Below, piece by piece: positions 15,333-22,513 of a stretch of DNA of 33,027 nt. Origin of the DNA: a virus; IMG/VR virus record IMGVR_UViG_3300031576_000224, positions 1 to 33,027 of that record; one strand, written 5' to 3'. Both the position numbers and the translations under genes were made by a program. The number at the start of each line of letters is the position of its first letter. The stretch's first letter is position 1. The notes below the pieces were generated by a model that was not told the origin of the DNA, made no database searches, and was given only the letters and a program-made list of their open reading frames with translations.

Positions 15333-15845
15333 ATGAAAGTAAATTATTGCATTGATTGTAATAAAACAATTAGTGCAAATTCTAAAAGATGCTGGGCATG
15401 TTACAGAATGAATATTCTTAATGAGGGGAATAATTTTAGTTGGTTTAAAGGAGATATGGCGAGTTATAGATCTAAACATATTTGGGTAGAAACTCGACTT
15501 GGTAAGCCAATGAAATGTTATCTTTGCCCCGATACTTATGCAAAAAGATATCATTGGGCAAATATTAGCGGTGAATATAAAAGAGATTTAACTGATTGGG
15601 TTCGCTTATGTCCAGGGTGCCATTCAAAATTTGATAATAAGAAAAAAGAATTTTGTAAAAAAGGGCATTCTTACACACAAGAAAATACGCGCATTAAAAA
15701 GAATGGTCAACAAGGATGCCGAATATGCATAAGAGAATCAAGGAAGCAATACAAGAAAAGGCGGATGGAAAATGAAAAGCGTGTCCACAAGGCTTATACG
15801 AAAACACGGAGGGACGTGGTACGGTCGAATACAAGGCGAGATTGA
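15333..15845 (+). CDS. HNH homing-type endonuclease, free-standing
   Basis: The ATG follows AAAGGGGAGTTGG. The 170-residue product has an N-terminal zinc ribbon (CIDC and CWAC), a basic linker, then an HNH core: CYLCPDTYAKRYHWANISGE and LCPGCHSKF. A third Cys cluster (CKKGH and CRIC) and a basic tail follow. Such enzymes cut one or two DNA strands to spread their own gene among related phages. No intron boundaries could be matched here, so it is called free-standing. Its end overlaps the next gene by 74 bases. Confidence 0.8.
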   Translation: MKVNYCIDCNKTISANSKRCWACYRMNILNEGNNFSWFKGDMASYRSKHIWVETRLGKPMKCYLCPDTYAKRYHWANISGEYKRDLTDWVRLCPGCHSKFDNKKKEFCKKGHSYTQENTRIKKNGQQGCRICIRESRKQYKKRRMENEKRVHKAYTKTRRDVVRSNTRRD

Positions 15846-15960
15846 CTTTGCTGTTTACAAGAGAGAACAGGGGAAAAATTTTGAATCAATCAGCCGGGCC
15901 AATGGGTTGGAATCAACCAGAAAAACAGTGGAATATTTGGAGGCGCATAAACGCGGATAA
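15772..15960 (+). CDS. Small protein with possible DNA-binding helices, unknown
   Basis: The ATG at 15772 follows AAGGCGGATGGAAA. The 62 residues are basic and helical; FESISRANGLESTRKTVEYL could be a small HTH. It overlaps the HNH gene by 74 bases in another frame and is followed two bases later by another small gene, so it sits in the early operon. Confidence 0.6.
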   Translation: MKSVSTRLIRKHGGTWYGRIQGEIDFAVYKREQGKNFESISRANGLESTRKTVEYLEAHKRG

Positions 15961-15962
15961 AT

Positions 15963-16103
15963 ATGGTCTGGATAATTATCTCTTTGGTCATTTTGATTTT
16001 GTTTATTGGTCTTTGCGTGTGGATAGTGGCGGAGGATGAGCCGCCAAGAGATAAGAAGTTAAACCCCGACGTTGAGAGGAGGATTCGCGATGATAAAACT
16101 TGA
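15963..16103 (+). CDS. 46-residue single-pass membrane protein
   Basis: The ATG at 15963 lies two bases after the previous stop. MVWIIISLVILILFIGLCVW is a clean transmembrane segment, followed by a charged tail of about 26 residues. The stop overlaps the next gene by 14 bases. The chain of overlapping starts supports translation. Function unknown. Confidence 0.6.
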   Translation: MVWIIISLVILILFIGLCVWIVAEDEPPRDKKLNPDVERRIRDDKT

Positions 16104-16317
16104 GTCAATTCAAGTGTACGGACAACCAGAGAGAAAAGGATGCTATCGCTGTAACGACACCGGCAGAATACCTGTGACTGAAGCGCGGATGTGGGTTGAC
16201 GTTGAAGGTGTCTTTTTAAATATGCCAGTAGGAAAAGAGCGGGCCTGTGCCATGTGGAAAATTTATCGAGGCTGGACGATTGACGGATGCGTCGAATGTC
16301 CTGAGTGCAGGCAATGA
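16090..16317 (+). CDS. Small zinc-knuckle protein
   Basis: The ATG at 16090 is chosen over an upstream TTG because GAGGAGG lies seven bases before it. The 75 residues carry CYRC near the start and CVECPEC at the end, four to five Cys that can bind zinc, with a Trp-rich middle. It belongs to the chain of small early genes. Function unknown. Confidence 0.65.
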   Translation: MIKLESIQVYGQPERKGCYRCNDTGRIPVTEARMWVDVEGVFLNMPVGKERACAMWKIYRGWTIDGCVECPECRQ

Positions 16318-16490
16318 ATTACGTCGTCGAATTTATCGGACATGATGGAATGACGCGGCATACTCAACCGATGAGCAAGATGGGCGCGGAATTGGCGCAG
16401 ATTATAATTCCGCTTGAGACAAGAATTGTCCCGGAGAACGAAGTTTTAGACCCGGAGAATAAAAAGGAGGGATTGAGTGGATGTTGTTGA
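16314..16490 (+). CDS. Small early protein, unknown
   Basis: The ATG at 16314 overlaps the previous stop (ATGA). The 58 residues form two short strands (MNYVVEFIGHDG), a helix and an acidic end. Its 3' end overlaps the next GTG start by 14 bases. No motif is recognised. Confidence 0.6.
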   Translation: MNYVVEFIGHDGMTRHTQPMSKMGAELAQIIIPLETRIVPENEVLDPENKKEGLSGCC

Positions 16491-16641
16491 TGTTCGTCGT
16501 TGGCATGAATTAATCAGCGAGTTCAGGGAATTTGCTGATAAGACGGGGGCGGAGTTCAAGCTTGAACGATTTCCCGATGGAAAAGAAATGATGTTGCTGC
16601 GACTTTATTATCACAAGCCGAAAAAGGAGGAGTCAAGATGA
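16477..16641 (+). CDS. 54-residue early protein, unknown
   Basis: The GTG at 16477 follows AAAGGAGG. The product begins MDVVDVRRWHELISEFREFA and ends with a basic segment (LYYHKPKKEESR). It ends in an ATGA overlap with the ATPase gene, so the two are translationally coupled and it could be a partner of that ATPase. Confidence 0.65.
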   Translation: MDVVDVRRWHELISEFREFADKTGAEFKLERFPDGKEMMLLRLYYHKPKKEESR

Positions 16642-17798
16642 GTATTTTTAAAAAAGCCGAAAATCAATCGGCGTATCTGAAGTGCGGCATTTTAGGGTTT
16701 GCCGGATCGGGTAAATCTTTTACCGCCATGAAAATCGCAATCGGTTTACAAAAGTTTTGTAAAAGTACAGCTCCGGTCAATTTTATCGACACCGAAACTG
16801 GGTCAGATTTCCTGATCCACAAATTCAAAGAAAACGGCATTGAACTTTTTGTCAGCAAAAGCCGGGCCTTTGTGGATTTACTCTCTGCCGTCGATGAATC
16901 GGAAAAGGCGGGGTCGATTCTCATCATCGATTCCATTTCTCATTTCTGGACTGAATTGATGGAGAGTTTTAAAAAGCGCCGAAACATCGACCGTTTGTTT
17001 TTTCAGCACTGGGGCCCAATCAAAGAAGAATGGCGTGAGTTCACGGATAAATTCGTTAATTCAAAATGCCATATCATCATGTGCGGTCGGGCCGGTTGGG
17101 AATACGATTATGAGGAAGATTCCGAGGGTGTGAAAGAGTTGCATAAGACCGGAACCAAGATGAAGGCCGAAACCGAAATGGGGTATGAGCCGTCACTTTT
17201 AATTGAGATGGAGAAGGTTAAGAATCAATCCGGCTCAAAAATCGGCGGTGAGTTTTTGCATCGGGCTTGGGTGTTAAAAGATCGGTTCGACATAATCAAC
17301 GGCAAATTTTTTGATAATCCGGATTTTGCCTCCATTGAGCCGCATATCAAAATGCTCAATATCGGCGGCGAGCATATGGGCGTCGATAAAGACAGAAACA
17401 GTGTTAATCTTTGGGACAGCAACAGCTCATATTTTGTTATCAAACGGCAAAAGGATATTGCCCTTGAAGAGCTGATTATTGCTCTTGATAAATTCTGCGA
17501 TCCACGATCCGATGCTGGGAAAAAGGCCCGAATCGCAATTCTTGAGGACACTTTTGGCACTGCCTCCAAGACCGCTATTGAGGTCCTCGATTTAACACCC
17601 ATTATTGAGGGCGTTAAGAAAATCAAAGAGAAACTCTCCATGACTCAAGGATTGATTAAGCCGGAACCCAACGGCGACAAAACGGAAACTAAAGCCGTGG
17701 TGAATAAAATTGATGGTATTGACAATGCGGAACCAAAACCTAAAAAATCAGAAAAGAGCAGTCACGCGGGTCGACTGCAGAAAGCGGGGTTGCGATGA
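16638..17798 (+). CDS. Phage AAA ATPase, Sak4-like recombination protein
   Basis: The 386-residue protein has a Walker A motif GFAGSGKS at residues 20-27, an early acidic segment (FIDTETGSDFLI), and a Walker B strand SILIIDSIS near 92-100. This is the pattern of the phage nucleotide-binding AAA_24 family, which includes the RecA-like single-strand annealing protein Sak4. The C-terminal 80 residues are charged and low in complexity and could bind the small partner encoded next. It is followed by an OB-like gene and later by RusA, a coherent recombination set. The family call is strong; the Sak4 role is inferred. Confidence 0.8.
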   Translation: MSIFKKAENQSAYLKCGILGFAGSGKSFTAMKIAIGLQKFCKSTAPVNFIDTETGSDFLIHKFKENGIELFVSKSRAFVDLLSAVDESEKAGSILIIDSISHFWTELMESFKKRRNIDRLFFQHWGPIKEEWREFTDKFVNSKCHIIMCGRAGWEYDYEEDSEGVKELHKTGTKMKAETEMGYEPSLLIEMEKVKNQSGSKIGGEFLHRAWVLKDRFDIINGKFFDNPDFASIEPHIKMLNIGGEHMGVDKDRNSVNLWDSNSSYFVIKRQKDIALEELIIALDKFCDPRSDAGKKARIAILEDTFGTASKTAIEVLDLTPIIEGVKKIKEKLSMTQGLIKPEPNGDKTETKAVVNKIDGIDNAEPKPKKSEKSSHAGRLQKAGLR

Positions 17799-18217
17799 GA
17801 GAAACTACAAACACAAGCCAATTCCCGGTGACCCCGGAAGGACGGTATTTTTTTACGGTCGTTGATAAACCCGAAAAGCGACGGACTTCCTCGGGTAAAT
17901 CGACTTATCGGATATGGGTATTGCGTTGTCGTGAGCTGGGCCGCAATGTCCGTGTCCTTTTATTCCCGTGGGAAAGCAAAGAATTGCTGCTGGCCGTTGG
18001 CGGTGAAGAAATAAGCTCGGAAAATATTGACTGGGACGATGAAACAGTCTCCGGGAAAAGTTTTTATGCTGATATTGTCCACGAACAGGATAATAACGGC
18101 AATATCCGGGAAAAATTGGTGAATGTCAATTCTCCTGAAGATGAATTAAAAGTTGGCCCCGCTCCAGCAATTAAATCCTCTTCAGGGGAGAAGTGGCCGG
18201 AGGAAGAGACGTTATAA
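17795..18217 (+). CDS. Probable single-stranded DNA-binding (OB-like) protein
   Basis: The ATG at 17795 overlaps the ATPase stop (ATGA). The 140 residues begin with PEGRYFFTVVDKPEKRRTSS and several beta strands typical of an OB-like fold, followed by an acidic C-terminus (SGEKWPEEETL). An acidic tail is usual for ssDNA-binding proteins. Sak4-type ATPases are often encoded beside such a protein. The call rests on context and general appearance. Confidence 0.6.
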   Translation: MRETTNTSQFPVTPEGRYFFTVVDKPEKRRTSSGKSTYRIWVLRCRELGRNVRVLLFPWESKELLLAVGGEEISSENIDWDDETVSGKSFYADIVHEQDNNGNIREKLVNVNSPEDELKVGPAPAIKSSSGEKWPEEETL

Positions 18218-18300
18218 ATTTAGAGTTTTTCCCAAGCTAAACAATCCACCAGCCACGGATATTTTAAGGATTTATCAGTCCTAAAATTAAAAGGATAATA

Positions 18301-18489
18301 ATGCTGCGCGTTGTTATAGGCAAGGAAATAGAAATTTATGGAGGCGATAGGCGGGCCAGTCTTGTTTTAAAAATCGGGCTGGCCTCTTTTTATTTAACCC
18401 GAAAGGAAGTCAAATTCATTCGGAATAGATTGACTCGGTATTTGGAAGATACGAAATGCCAAAAGCCCGAGAGGCGCGATAAGCCATGA
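18301..18489 (+). CDS. Small early protein, unknown
   Basis: The ATG follows AAAAGGATAATA. The 62 residues show two beta strands and a basic helix (KEVKFIRNRLTRYLED). The 83-base gap before it contains an imperfect hairpin (TTTTAAGGA with TCCTAAAA) and nothing else I can call. It is coupled to the next gene by ATGA. Confidence 0.6.
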   Translation: MLRVVIGKEIEIYGGDRRASLVLKIGLASFYLTRKEVKFIRNRLTRYLEDTKCQKPERRDKP

Positions 18490-18773
18490 AAAGAAAATGT
18501 TTTAATAATCAAATTTGTGATGTTTGGATGGAACATGGTTTTGCTGTCTGTTGTGCGACGCATCCAGATCAGCCTAATAGAAATGGAAGGTCACGAGGCC
18601 GTAAAATCCACCTTGCCATTAATGACAAAATAACTTTATGCAATATGCTCGTTGATGGATATATCCCTGACGATGATCGAAATTGGGCAATGGTTTCAAA
18701 CGGTAAATGCGGAGTGTGTTTTAATGAGAATAGAATCAAGAACGTAGTGAGACTGGCCGGAGAAATGAGGTGA
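18486..18773 (+). CDS. Cys-rich early protein, unknown
   Basis: The ATG overlaps the previous stop (ATGA). The 95 residues contain seven Cys, including CC and CGVC, and several His, so metal binding is likely. The middle (KIHLAINDKITLCNMLVDGY) looks like a small beta-alpha fold. No family is recognised. Confidence 0.6.
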   Translation: MKRKCFNNQICDVWMEHGFAVCCATHPDQPNRNGRSRGRKIHLAINDKITLCNMLVDGYIPDDDRNWAMVSNGKCGVCFNENRIKNVVRLAGEMR

Positions 18774-18776
18774 GAG

Positions 18777-19043
18777 GTGAATAAGGCAAATTACATTATC
18801 ATTGAAGATGATTTTTTAAAAGAAGAACCGTTAATCATCCGCGACATAGGCCCTTTTCATAAGTACATGACAATAACCAATGCCGCTGAAAAAGTTGTCG
18901 AAGAACTTGTTTCCAGTGGACATCTGCCGCCAGGTAGAAGATTGTTTTATTATGATTCTGAGAATAATCTTGATGAGCTTCTTATTAAAGATAAAAAATT
19001 AGCAGGGTTCGCACTGATAAGAGACAACCGAGGCAACCGATGA
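18777..19043 (+). CDS. Small early protein, unknown
   Basis: The GTG at 18777 lies three bases after the previous stop. The 88 residues are acidic and mixed alpha/beta, with IEDDFLKEEPLIIRDIGPF near the start. The stop overlaps the following gene by ATGA. No motif is recognised. Confidence 0.6.
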   Translation: MNKANYIIIEDDFLKEEPLIIRDIGPFHKYMTITNAAEKVVEELVSSGHLPPGRRLFYYDSENNLDELLIKDKKLAGFALIRDNRGNR

Positions 19044-19192
19044 AACCAAAGGATAGATTGATCTCGACAATCTATTGCAAATTTTGTATGGCTAATCAGG
19101 TCGGTGTTAAATTTCGTTTAAGCAAAACTTATTTTCGTTGCCGATTTTGTGGAAATAAATGGGGTGAAGCTGATAAAACCAAAGATGAGTAA
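19040..19192 (+). CDS. 50-residue zinc-ribbon protein
   Basis: The ATG at 19040 overlaps the previous stop. The product carries CKFC at residues 13-16 and CRFCG at 34-38, a compact two-knuckle zinc ribbon, with basic strands between. It may bind nucleic acid or act as an anti-host factor. The call rests on the coupled start and the clean Cys spacing. Confidence 0.65.
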   Translation: MKPKDRLISTIYCKFCMANQVGVKFRLSKTYFRCRFCGNKWGEADKTKDE

Positions 19193-19201
19193 GGGGGGAG
19201 C

Positions 19202-19462
19202 ATGAAAGCTAAAAGAAAATGCGAGATATGCGGTTATTTTAAAATAGTCGGATTCACTGATTGTGGATTGATTTGTGAGGAATGCTTTAATAAAGAGGTT
19301 CAAATTAGTGCGTTCAATTATGGAATTGAAACGGCGGCTAAAATTGCCGACGGATACTGTGACCCAAACATGGCTAAATTTATTCGAGAATCTAAAAAGC
19401 CAGAGCATAAAAAGAATACGGAGTTGATAGATTTTAAAGCCCAGGAGGAGCCCGCGGCATGA
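19202..19462 (+). CDS. Zinc-finger protein
   Basis: The ATG follows AAGGGGGGAGC. The 86 residues begin with CEICGYFKIVGFTDCGLICE and CEEC, a four-Cys treble-clef or ribbon fold. A helix (AFNYGIETAAKIADGY) follows. It sits third in a run of Cys-rich early genes. Function unknown. Confidence 0.65.
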   Translation: MKAKRKCEICGYFKIVGFTDCGLICEECFNKEVQISAFNYGIETAAKIADGYCDPNMAKFIRESKKPEHKKNTELIDFKAQEEPAA

Positions 19463-19824
19463 AGATAAAAGATATTAGAGGCCTTCTGCCGGAGAAAATA
19501 ACAACAGAGCGCTCACCGGATGCTCGGAATGGATGGAATGATGCCATTGACGAAATGGGTAGGCGGGAGTTGTTTGATTTTTTGGAGGTGGATGAGGAAA
19601 AACTCGCTGCACATTATCACGATAAACAATGGTCACGATGGATAAAATATTTATTTTCAAAACTTGAAGGGCATCGACATATTCCAAAATGGGCCTGGGA
19701 GAGATGGGCGCGCCAAGCAAATACTCTATATAAAGATTTACCAGAAGAAGAAAAAGAATCAGACAGATTAGAAGCCCGTGCCATCACCGCCGCAATTCCG
19801 GAGATTGTCAGGGGGAAGAAATGA
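19459..19824 (+). CDS. Conserved-looking phage early protein, unknown
   Basis: The ATG overlaps the previous stop. The 121 residues are Trp-rich and helical: WSRWIKYLFSKLEGHRHIPK, then WAWERWARQ and a C-terminal LPEEEKESDRLEAR. I associate this last pattern with small early phage proteins of unknown function. It is coupled to its downstream neighbour by ATGA. Confidence 0.65.
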   Translation: MKIKDIRGLLPEKITTERSPDARNGWNDAIDEMGRRELFDFLEVDEEKLAAHYHDKQWSRWIKYLFSKLEGHRHIPKWAWERWARQANTLYKDLPEEEKESDRLEARAITAAIPEIVRGKK

Positions 19825-20036
19825 GGGACCCGCTTGAAAAAGCTGAAATTACTGCGCGAGATTTGGGCCGGAGAATTAAATCAGCCATGCCCGTCGGATG
19901 GGGATTTACTCTCGTTCTTTACAATTACGGAGGGAATGGCGCAATAACGTATCTCTCCTCGGGACAGCGTGAAGATTGTATAAAAATGTTAGAGGAATTA
20001 TTAACCAAAATCAAAACAAACGAAGGGAATATTTGA
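19821..20036 (+). CDS. Small early protein, unknown
   Basis: The ATG overlaps the previous stop. The 71 residues form a helix, two strands (GWGFTLVLYNYGGNGAITYL) and a C-terminal helix, a small alpha/beta fold. The next gene starts directly after its stop. No function can be assigned. Confidence 0.6.
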   Translation: MRDPLEKAEITARDLGRRIKSAMPVGWGFTLVLYNYGGNGAITYLSSGQREDCIKMLEELLTKIKTNEGNI

Positions 20037-20228
20037 ATGAACATAAGAACTGGAGATTTATTCACGTTGGGGGAAGTCAAGAAAAAGCCAATAGCGGAAC
20101 AAAAACATTTTGTCGAAATTCCAGATGCTTTTCTTCCAGAGATTGAGGGGATGAATCGGCAGGAAAGACGAAAGTGGCTAAAATTAAATCGAAAAAGAAT
20201 TGAAAGGTTTACGGCTTCAGAAAAATAA
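20037..20228 (+). CDS. Small basic early protein, unknown
   Basis: The ATG follows the previous stop without a gap; GGGAATATTTGA gives a moderate ribosome site. The 63 residues end in a basic helix (RRKWLKLNRKRIERF), suggesting nucleic-acid contact. No motif is recognised. Confidence 0.55.
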   Translation: MNIRTGDLFTLGEVKKKPIAEQKHFVEIPDAFLPEIEGMNRQERRKWLKLNRKRIERFTASEK

Positions 20229-20259
20229 ATTAACCACCACCAAAAACAGGAGGTATCAC

Positions 20260-20550
20260 ATGCACGACCAATCCGCAGTAGGGGCAGCCGAAGAACCAAG
20301 AGTTGATCACACCGGGCAAATCGAACTTTTCAACATTGATTCGCCTTTAGGCGAAAAGGCCGAAGCTTTTATGCAGGCCGACGCGCATTTCAAAACATCG
20401 ACGGAGGCGCGCCAGAATGCCATGGCGTTGTTGATCGAAGAAATGAAAAACTCAGGTATCCGCACTTTGAAATTCAAGGGCGATACCATGCAGTATCAGC
20501 CCGGACATGTCACACCGGATAAAATCAAATTCGTTCCAAGTCAAACGTAA
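20260..20550 (+). CDS. Early protein, unknown
   Basis: The ATG at 20260 is chosen because CAGGAGGT lies at good spacing; an upstream TTG would overlap the previous gene. The 96 residues hold a helix (MQADAHFKTSTEARQNAMAL) and a C-terminal strand pair (TLKFKGDTMQYQPGHV). It may be a small DNA-metabolism accessory protein, but this is a guess from position before RusA. Confidence 0.65.
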   Translation: MHDQSAVGAAEEPRVDHTGQIELFNIDSPLGEKAEAFMQADAHFKTSTEARQNAMALLIEEMKNSGIRTLKFKGDTMQYQPGHVTPDKIKFVPSQT

Positions 20551-20569
20551 AAACGTAAGGGGGGGTTGA

Positions 20570-20734
20570 ATGGAGAGGTATGTTATTATCGGCATTTCGG
20601 GCAATGAGTGCCAGACAGAAGTTATGGCGTGGGATTACAATCACGCCGTTAAACTTGCATTGAAGAAAACCGGCGGACCCGCGCTGATTCATAAATACGG
20701 AAGAATCAGCGACGTGGTTTATATAAATGTTTAA
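20570..20734 (+). CDS. 54-residue early protein, unknown
   Basis: The ATG at 20570 follows AAGGGGGGGTTGA. The product starts MERYVIIGISGNECQTEVMA and ends DVVYINV, a short alpha/beta fold. It fills the gap before the RusA gene and has a good ribosome site. Confidence 0.6.
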   Translation: MERYVIIGISGNECQTEVMAWDYNHAVKLALKKTGGPALIHKYGRISDVVYINV

Positions 20735-20746
20735 AAGGGGTAAGAC

Positions 20747-21103
20747 GTGATAACCCTAACCATTCCTGGAAGCATTCCAAGTAAGAAAAATTCAAAACGT
20801 ATCTTTTGTCACGGCCGCCGGCCAATCGTTCTCCCCTCCGAACGCCATGAAGCTTGGGAGAAAGAGGCCGGTAAGGTACTGGCGGGTGTTAAGCTCTGCC
20901 CAAACCCGGCTTTGGTGGAGATCCTCTTCTTCTGGCCGGATTTGCGCAAGGCCGATCTCTCCAACAAAGCTGAAAGCATCATGGATTTACTGGTCAAATG
21001 CGGCATTCTTTTGGACGACTCTTGGCAAATCGTTCCAAAGCTGGTCTTAATCAGCGGGGGTCTTGATAGACAAAATCCCCGCGCTATTGTGATGATTCAA
21101 TAA
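20747..21103 (+). CDS. rusA: RusA-family Holliday junction resolvase
   Basis: The GTG follows AAAAGGGGTAAGAC. The 118 residues match RusA: start MITLTIPGSIPSKKNSKR, then RKADLSNKAESIMDLLVKCG and ILLDDSWQIV, the metal-binding Asp cluster and helix of the family. RusA resolves branched DNA made during phage replication and recombination. The length is normal. It lies between the ATPase set and the replication initiator. Confidence 0.85.
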   Translation: MITLTIPGSIPSKKNSKRIFCHGRRPIVLPSERHEAWEKEAGKVLAGVKLCPNPALVEILFFWPDLRKADLSNKAESIMDLLVKCGILLDDSWQIVPKLVLISGGLDRQNPRAIVMIQ

Positions 21104-21121
21104 AAGTAAAAGAGGTAATAC

Positions 21122-22084
21122 GTGGCTTGGATTGAATCTCATACTATTTTAACGAGGCATAGAAAATTAGTTTTTATGGCAAAAGAGCTTCGCCTGAAAC
21201 CCGTTTATTTAATGGGGCACCTTCACGCACTCTGGCACGCCGCAATGGAACAGCAAGAGGACGGCGATCTATCGTCATGGACTGACGAAATCATCGCTGA
21301 ATACGCGCAGTTTCAAGGCGACGCCCCTCAGTTCGTCTCCCTGCTCCAAAAATATAGATGGCTGGATGGTAAACTCATACATGACTGGCTTGAATATGCC
21401 GGGAAGTATCTTGAATCGAAATATCGTTCAAGTAATTATAATCGTCTCATAAATATTTGGGAAAAACATGGACTTATTTACGATAAGGCTCCGGCGCGCC
21501 AAATGAAAGCTGGATGGAATAAGATTCGTGATGAAATCCTTAAAAGAGATGATTATAAATGTCATTATTGTAGCGAAAAAAGTGAGTTTATGGAAGTAGA
21601 CCATGTTTTAGCTGTTGAGAATGGCGGAACTGATGATTTATCAAATCTTGTGGCTTGTTGTCGCTCTTGTAATCGCAAAAAAGGCGATAAAGCCATATTA
21701 AAGCCAGACTCAAGCCAGACTAAAGCCAGCCCACCTAACCTACCTAACCTACCTAACCTACCTAACCTACCTAACCAAAATACTTATGCGCAGCAAGCTG
21801 CGCGTTTGCGTATCATTTTTGATGAATTTTGGGATAAATACCCAAAAAAATTAGGACGTAAATCCGCACAGCGGCATTTTAACGCATCGGTAAAAACGGA
21901 TGATGATGTTAGTTTGTTCAAAAAAGCCTTTGATGCGTTTTTACACTCAAAAGTTGCCCATGGTGATTCGCAATTTATTCCTCACGGATCAACTTGGTTT
22001 AATAATTGGCGGGATTGGGTTGATTATCAAGAACCTAATGATGGTATTCCAAACGAATGGAAAACAAAGAAGGTGAGTACATGA
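21122..22084 (+). CDS. Replication initiator with internal HNH domain
   Basis: The 320-residue protein starts at a GTG. Residues 1-110 (MAWIESHTILTRHRKLVFMA, then YLMGHLHALWHAA) match the winged-helix N-terminus of phage replication initiators. Residues 133-190 are a complete HNH nuclease: ILKRDDYKCHYC, then VDHVLAVENGGTDDLSNLV and CRSCNRKKGDK. A repetitive NLPNLPNLP linker follows. The C-terminal 95 residues (FDEFWDKYPKK, then FIPHGSTWFNNW) match the C-terminal domain of such initiators. The HNH lies where relatives have only a linker. The coding DNA contains iteron-like repeats. It is coupled to the next gene by ATGA. Confidence 0.8.
   Translation: MAWIESHTILTRHRKLVFMAKELRLKPVYLMGHLHALWHAAMEQQEDGDLSSWTDEIIAEYAQFQGDAPQFVSLLQKYRWLDGKLIHDWLEYAGKYLESKYRSSNYNRLINIWEKHGLIYDKAPARQMKAGWNKIRDEILKRDDYKCHYCSEKSEFMEVDHVLAVENGGTDDLSNLVACCRSCNRKKGDKAILKPDSSQTKASPPNLPNLPNLPNLPNQNTYAQQAARLRIIFDEFWDKYPKKLGRKSAQRHFNASVKTDDDVSLFKKAFDAFLHSKVAHGDSQFIPHGSTWFNNWRDWVDYQEPNDGIPNEWKTKKVST
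21701..21803 (+). repeat. Iteron-like repeats and hairpin inside the initiator gene; candidate origin
   Basis: Three 10-11-bp units AAGCCAGACTC, AAGCCAGACTA, AAGCCAGCCC lie head to tail at 21701-21732. Five 9-bp units ACCTAACCT follow at 21733-21777, the last ending in A. A perfect hairpin GCGCAGC-AA-GCTGCGC sits at 21788-21803, followed by AT-rich sequence. This order recalls the origin inside the O gene of lambdoid phages. The 9-bp units also encode the Asn-Leu-Pro linker. Confidence 0.55.
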
Positions 22085-22476
22085 TAATAGATATTATTAA
22101 AGATTGGGGTGCACCCAAAAAAGCCCTTCAAATTTTTGAAATATCCGATGAAAAGGAACGTAATAGACAAATAGCCCTATGGGCATGTGAATTTGGTTTT
22201 GATGAATTGCGCTACATGCCATTACCAACTCCACCGGTTGTTGTTGAGAATTATTTTAAAATAGATATTCAACAGCGTAAAAAAATGAACAAAGATCCAG
22301 AAAATTATCTAAGCTTTTGGAGAAACCCTCAAGTTAAAAAATATTTTGACGATTGTGAAAAGATTTCTAATCTCAATAAATCAAATCTATTATGGCTTAA
22401 TCAGCTTTTGGAGTGGTTGGAAGATAATCTAGCTGAAAGAGAAAAGGTGCAACTTAGAATTTATGAATTTGAGTAA
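22081..22476 (+). CDS. Protein coupled to the initiator; possible replication partner
   Basis: The ATG overlaps the initiator stop (ATGA). The 131 residues are helical, with LWACEFGFDELRYMPLPTPP near the middle and an acidic C-terminus. No Walker motif is present, so it is not a DnaC-type loader. Its place next to the initiator suggests a replication role. I do not recognise the family. Confidence 0.6.
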   Translation: MIIDIIKDWGAPKKALQIFEISDEKERNRQIALWACEFGFDELRYMPLPTPPVVVENYFKIDIQQRKKMNKDPENYLSFWRNPQVKKYFDDCEKISNLNKSNLLWLNQLLEWLEDNLAEREKVQLRIYEFE

Positions 22477-22513
22477 GCCTTGAGTTATTTTTTTATAAAT
22501 AGGAGGTGATAAT

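Noticed and set aside
15152-15845. The HNH gene at 15333 as part of a second group I intron
   Set aside because: No guide pairing, no R/S-type core elements and no interrupted flanking protein could be found around it.
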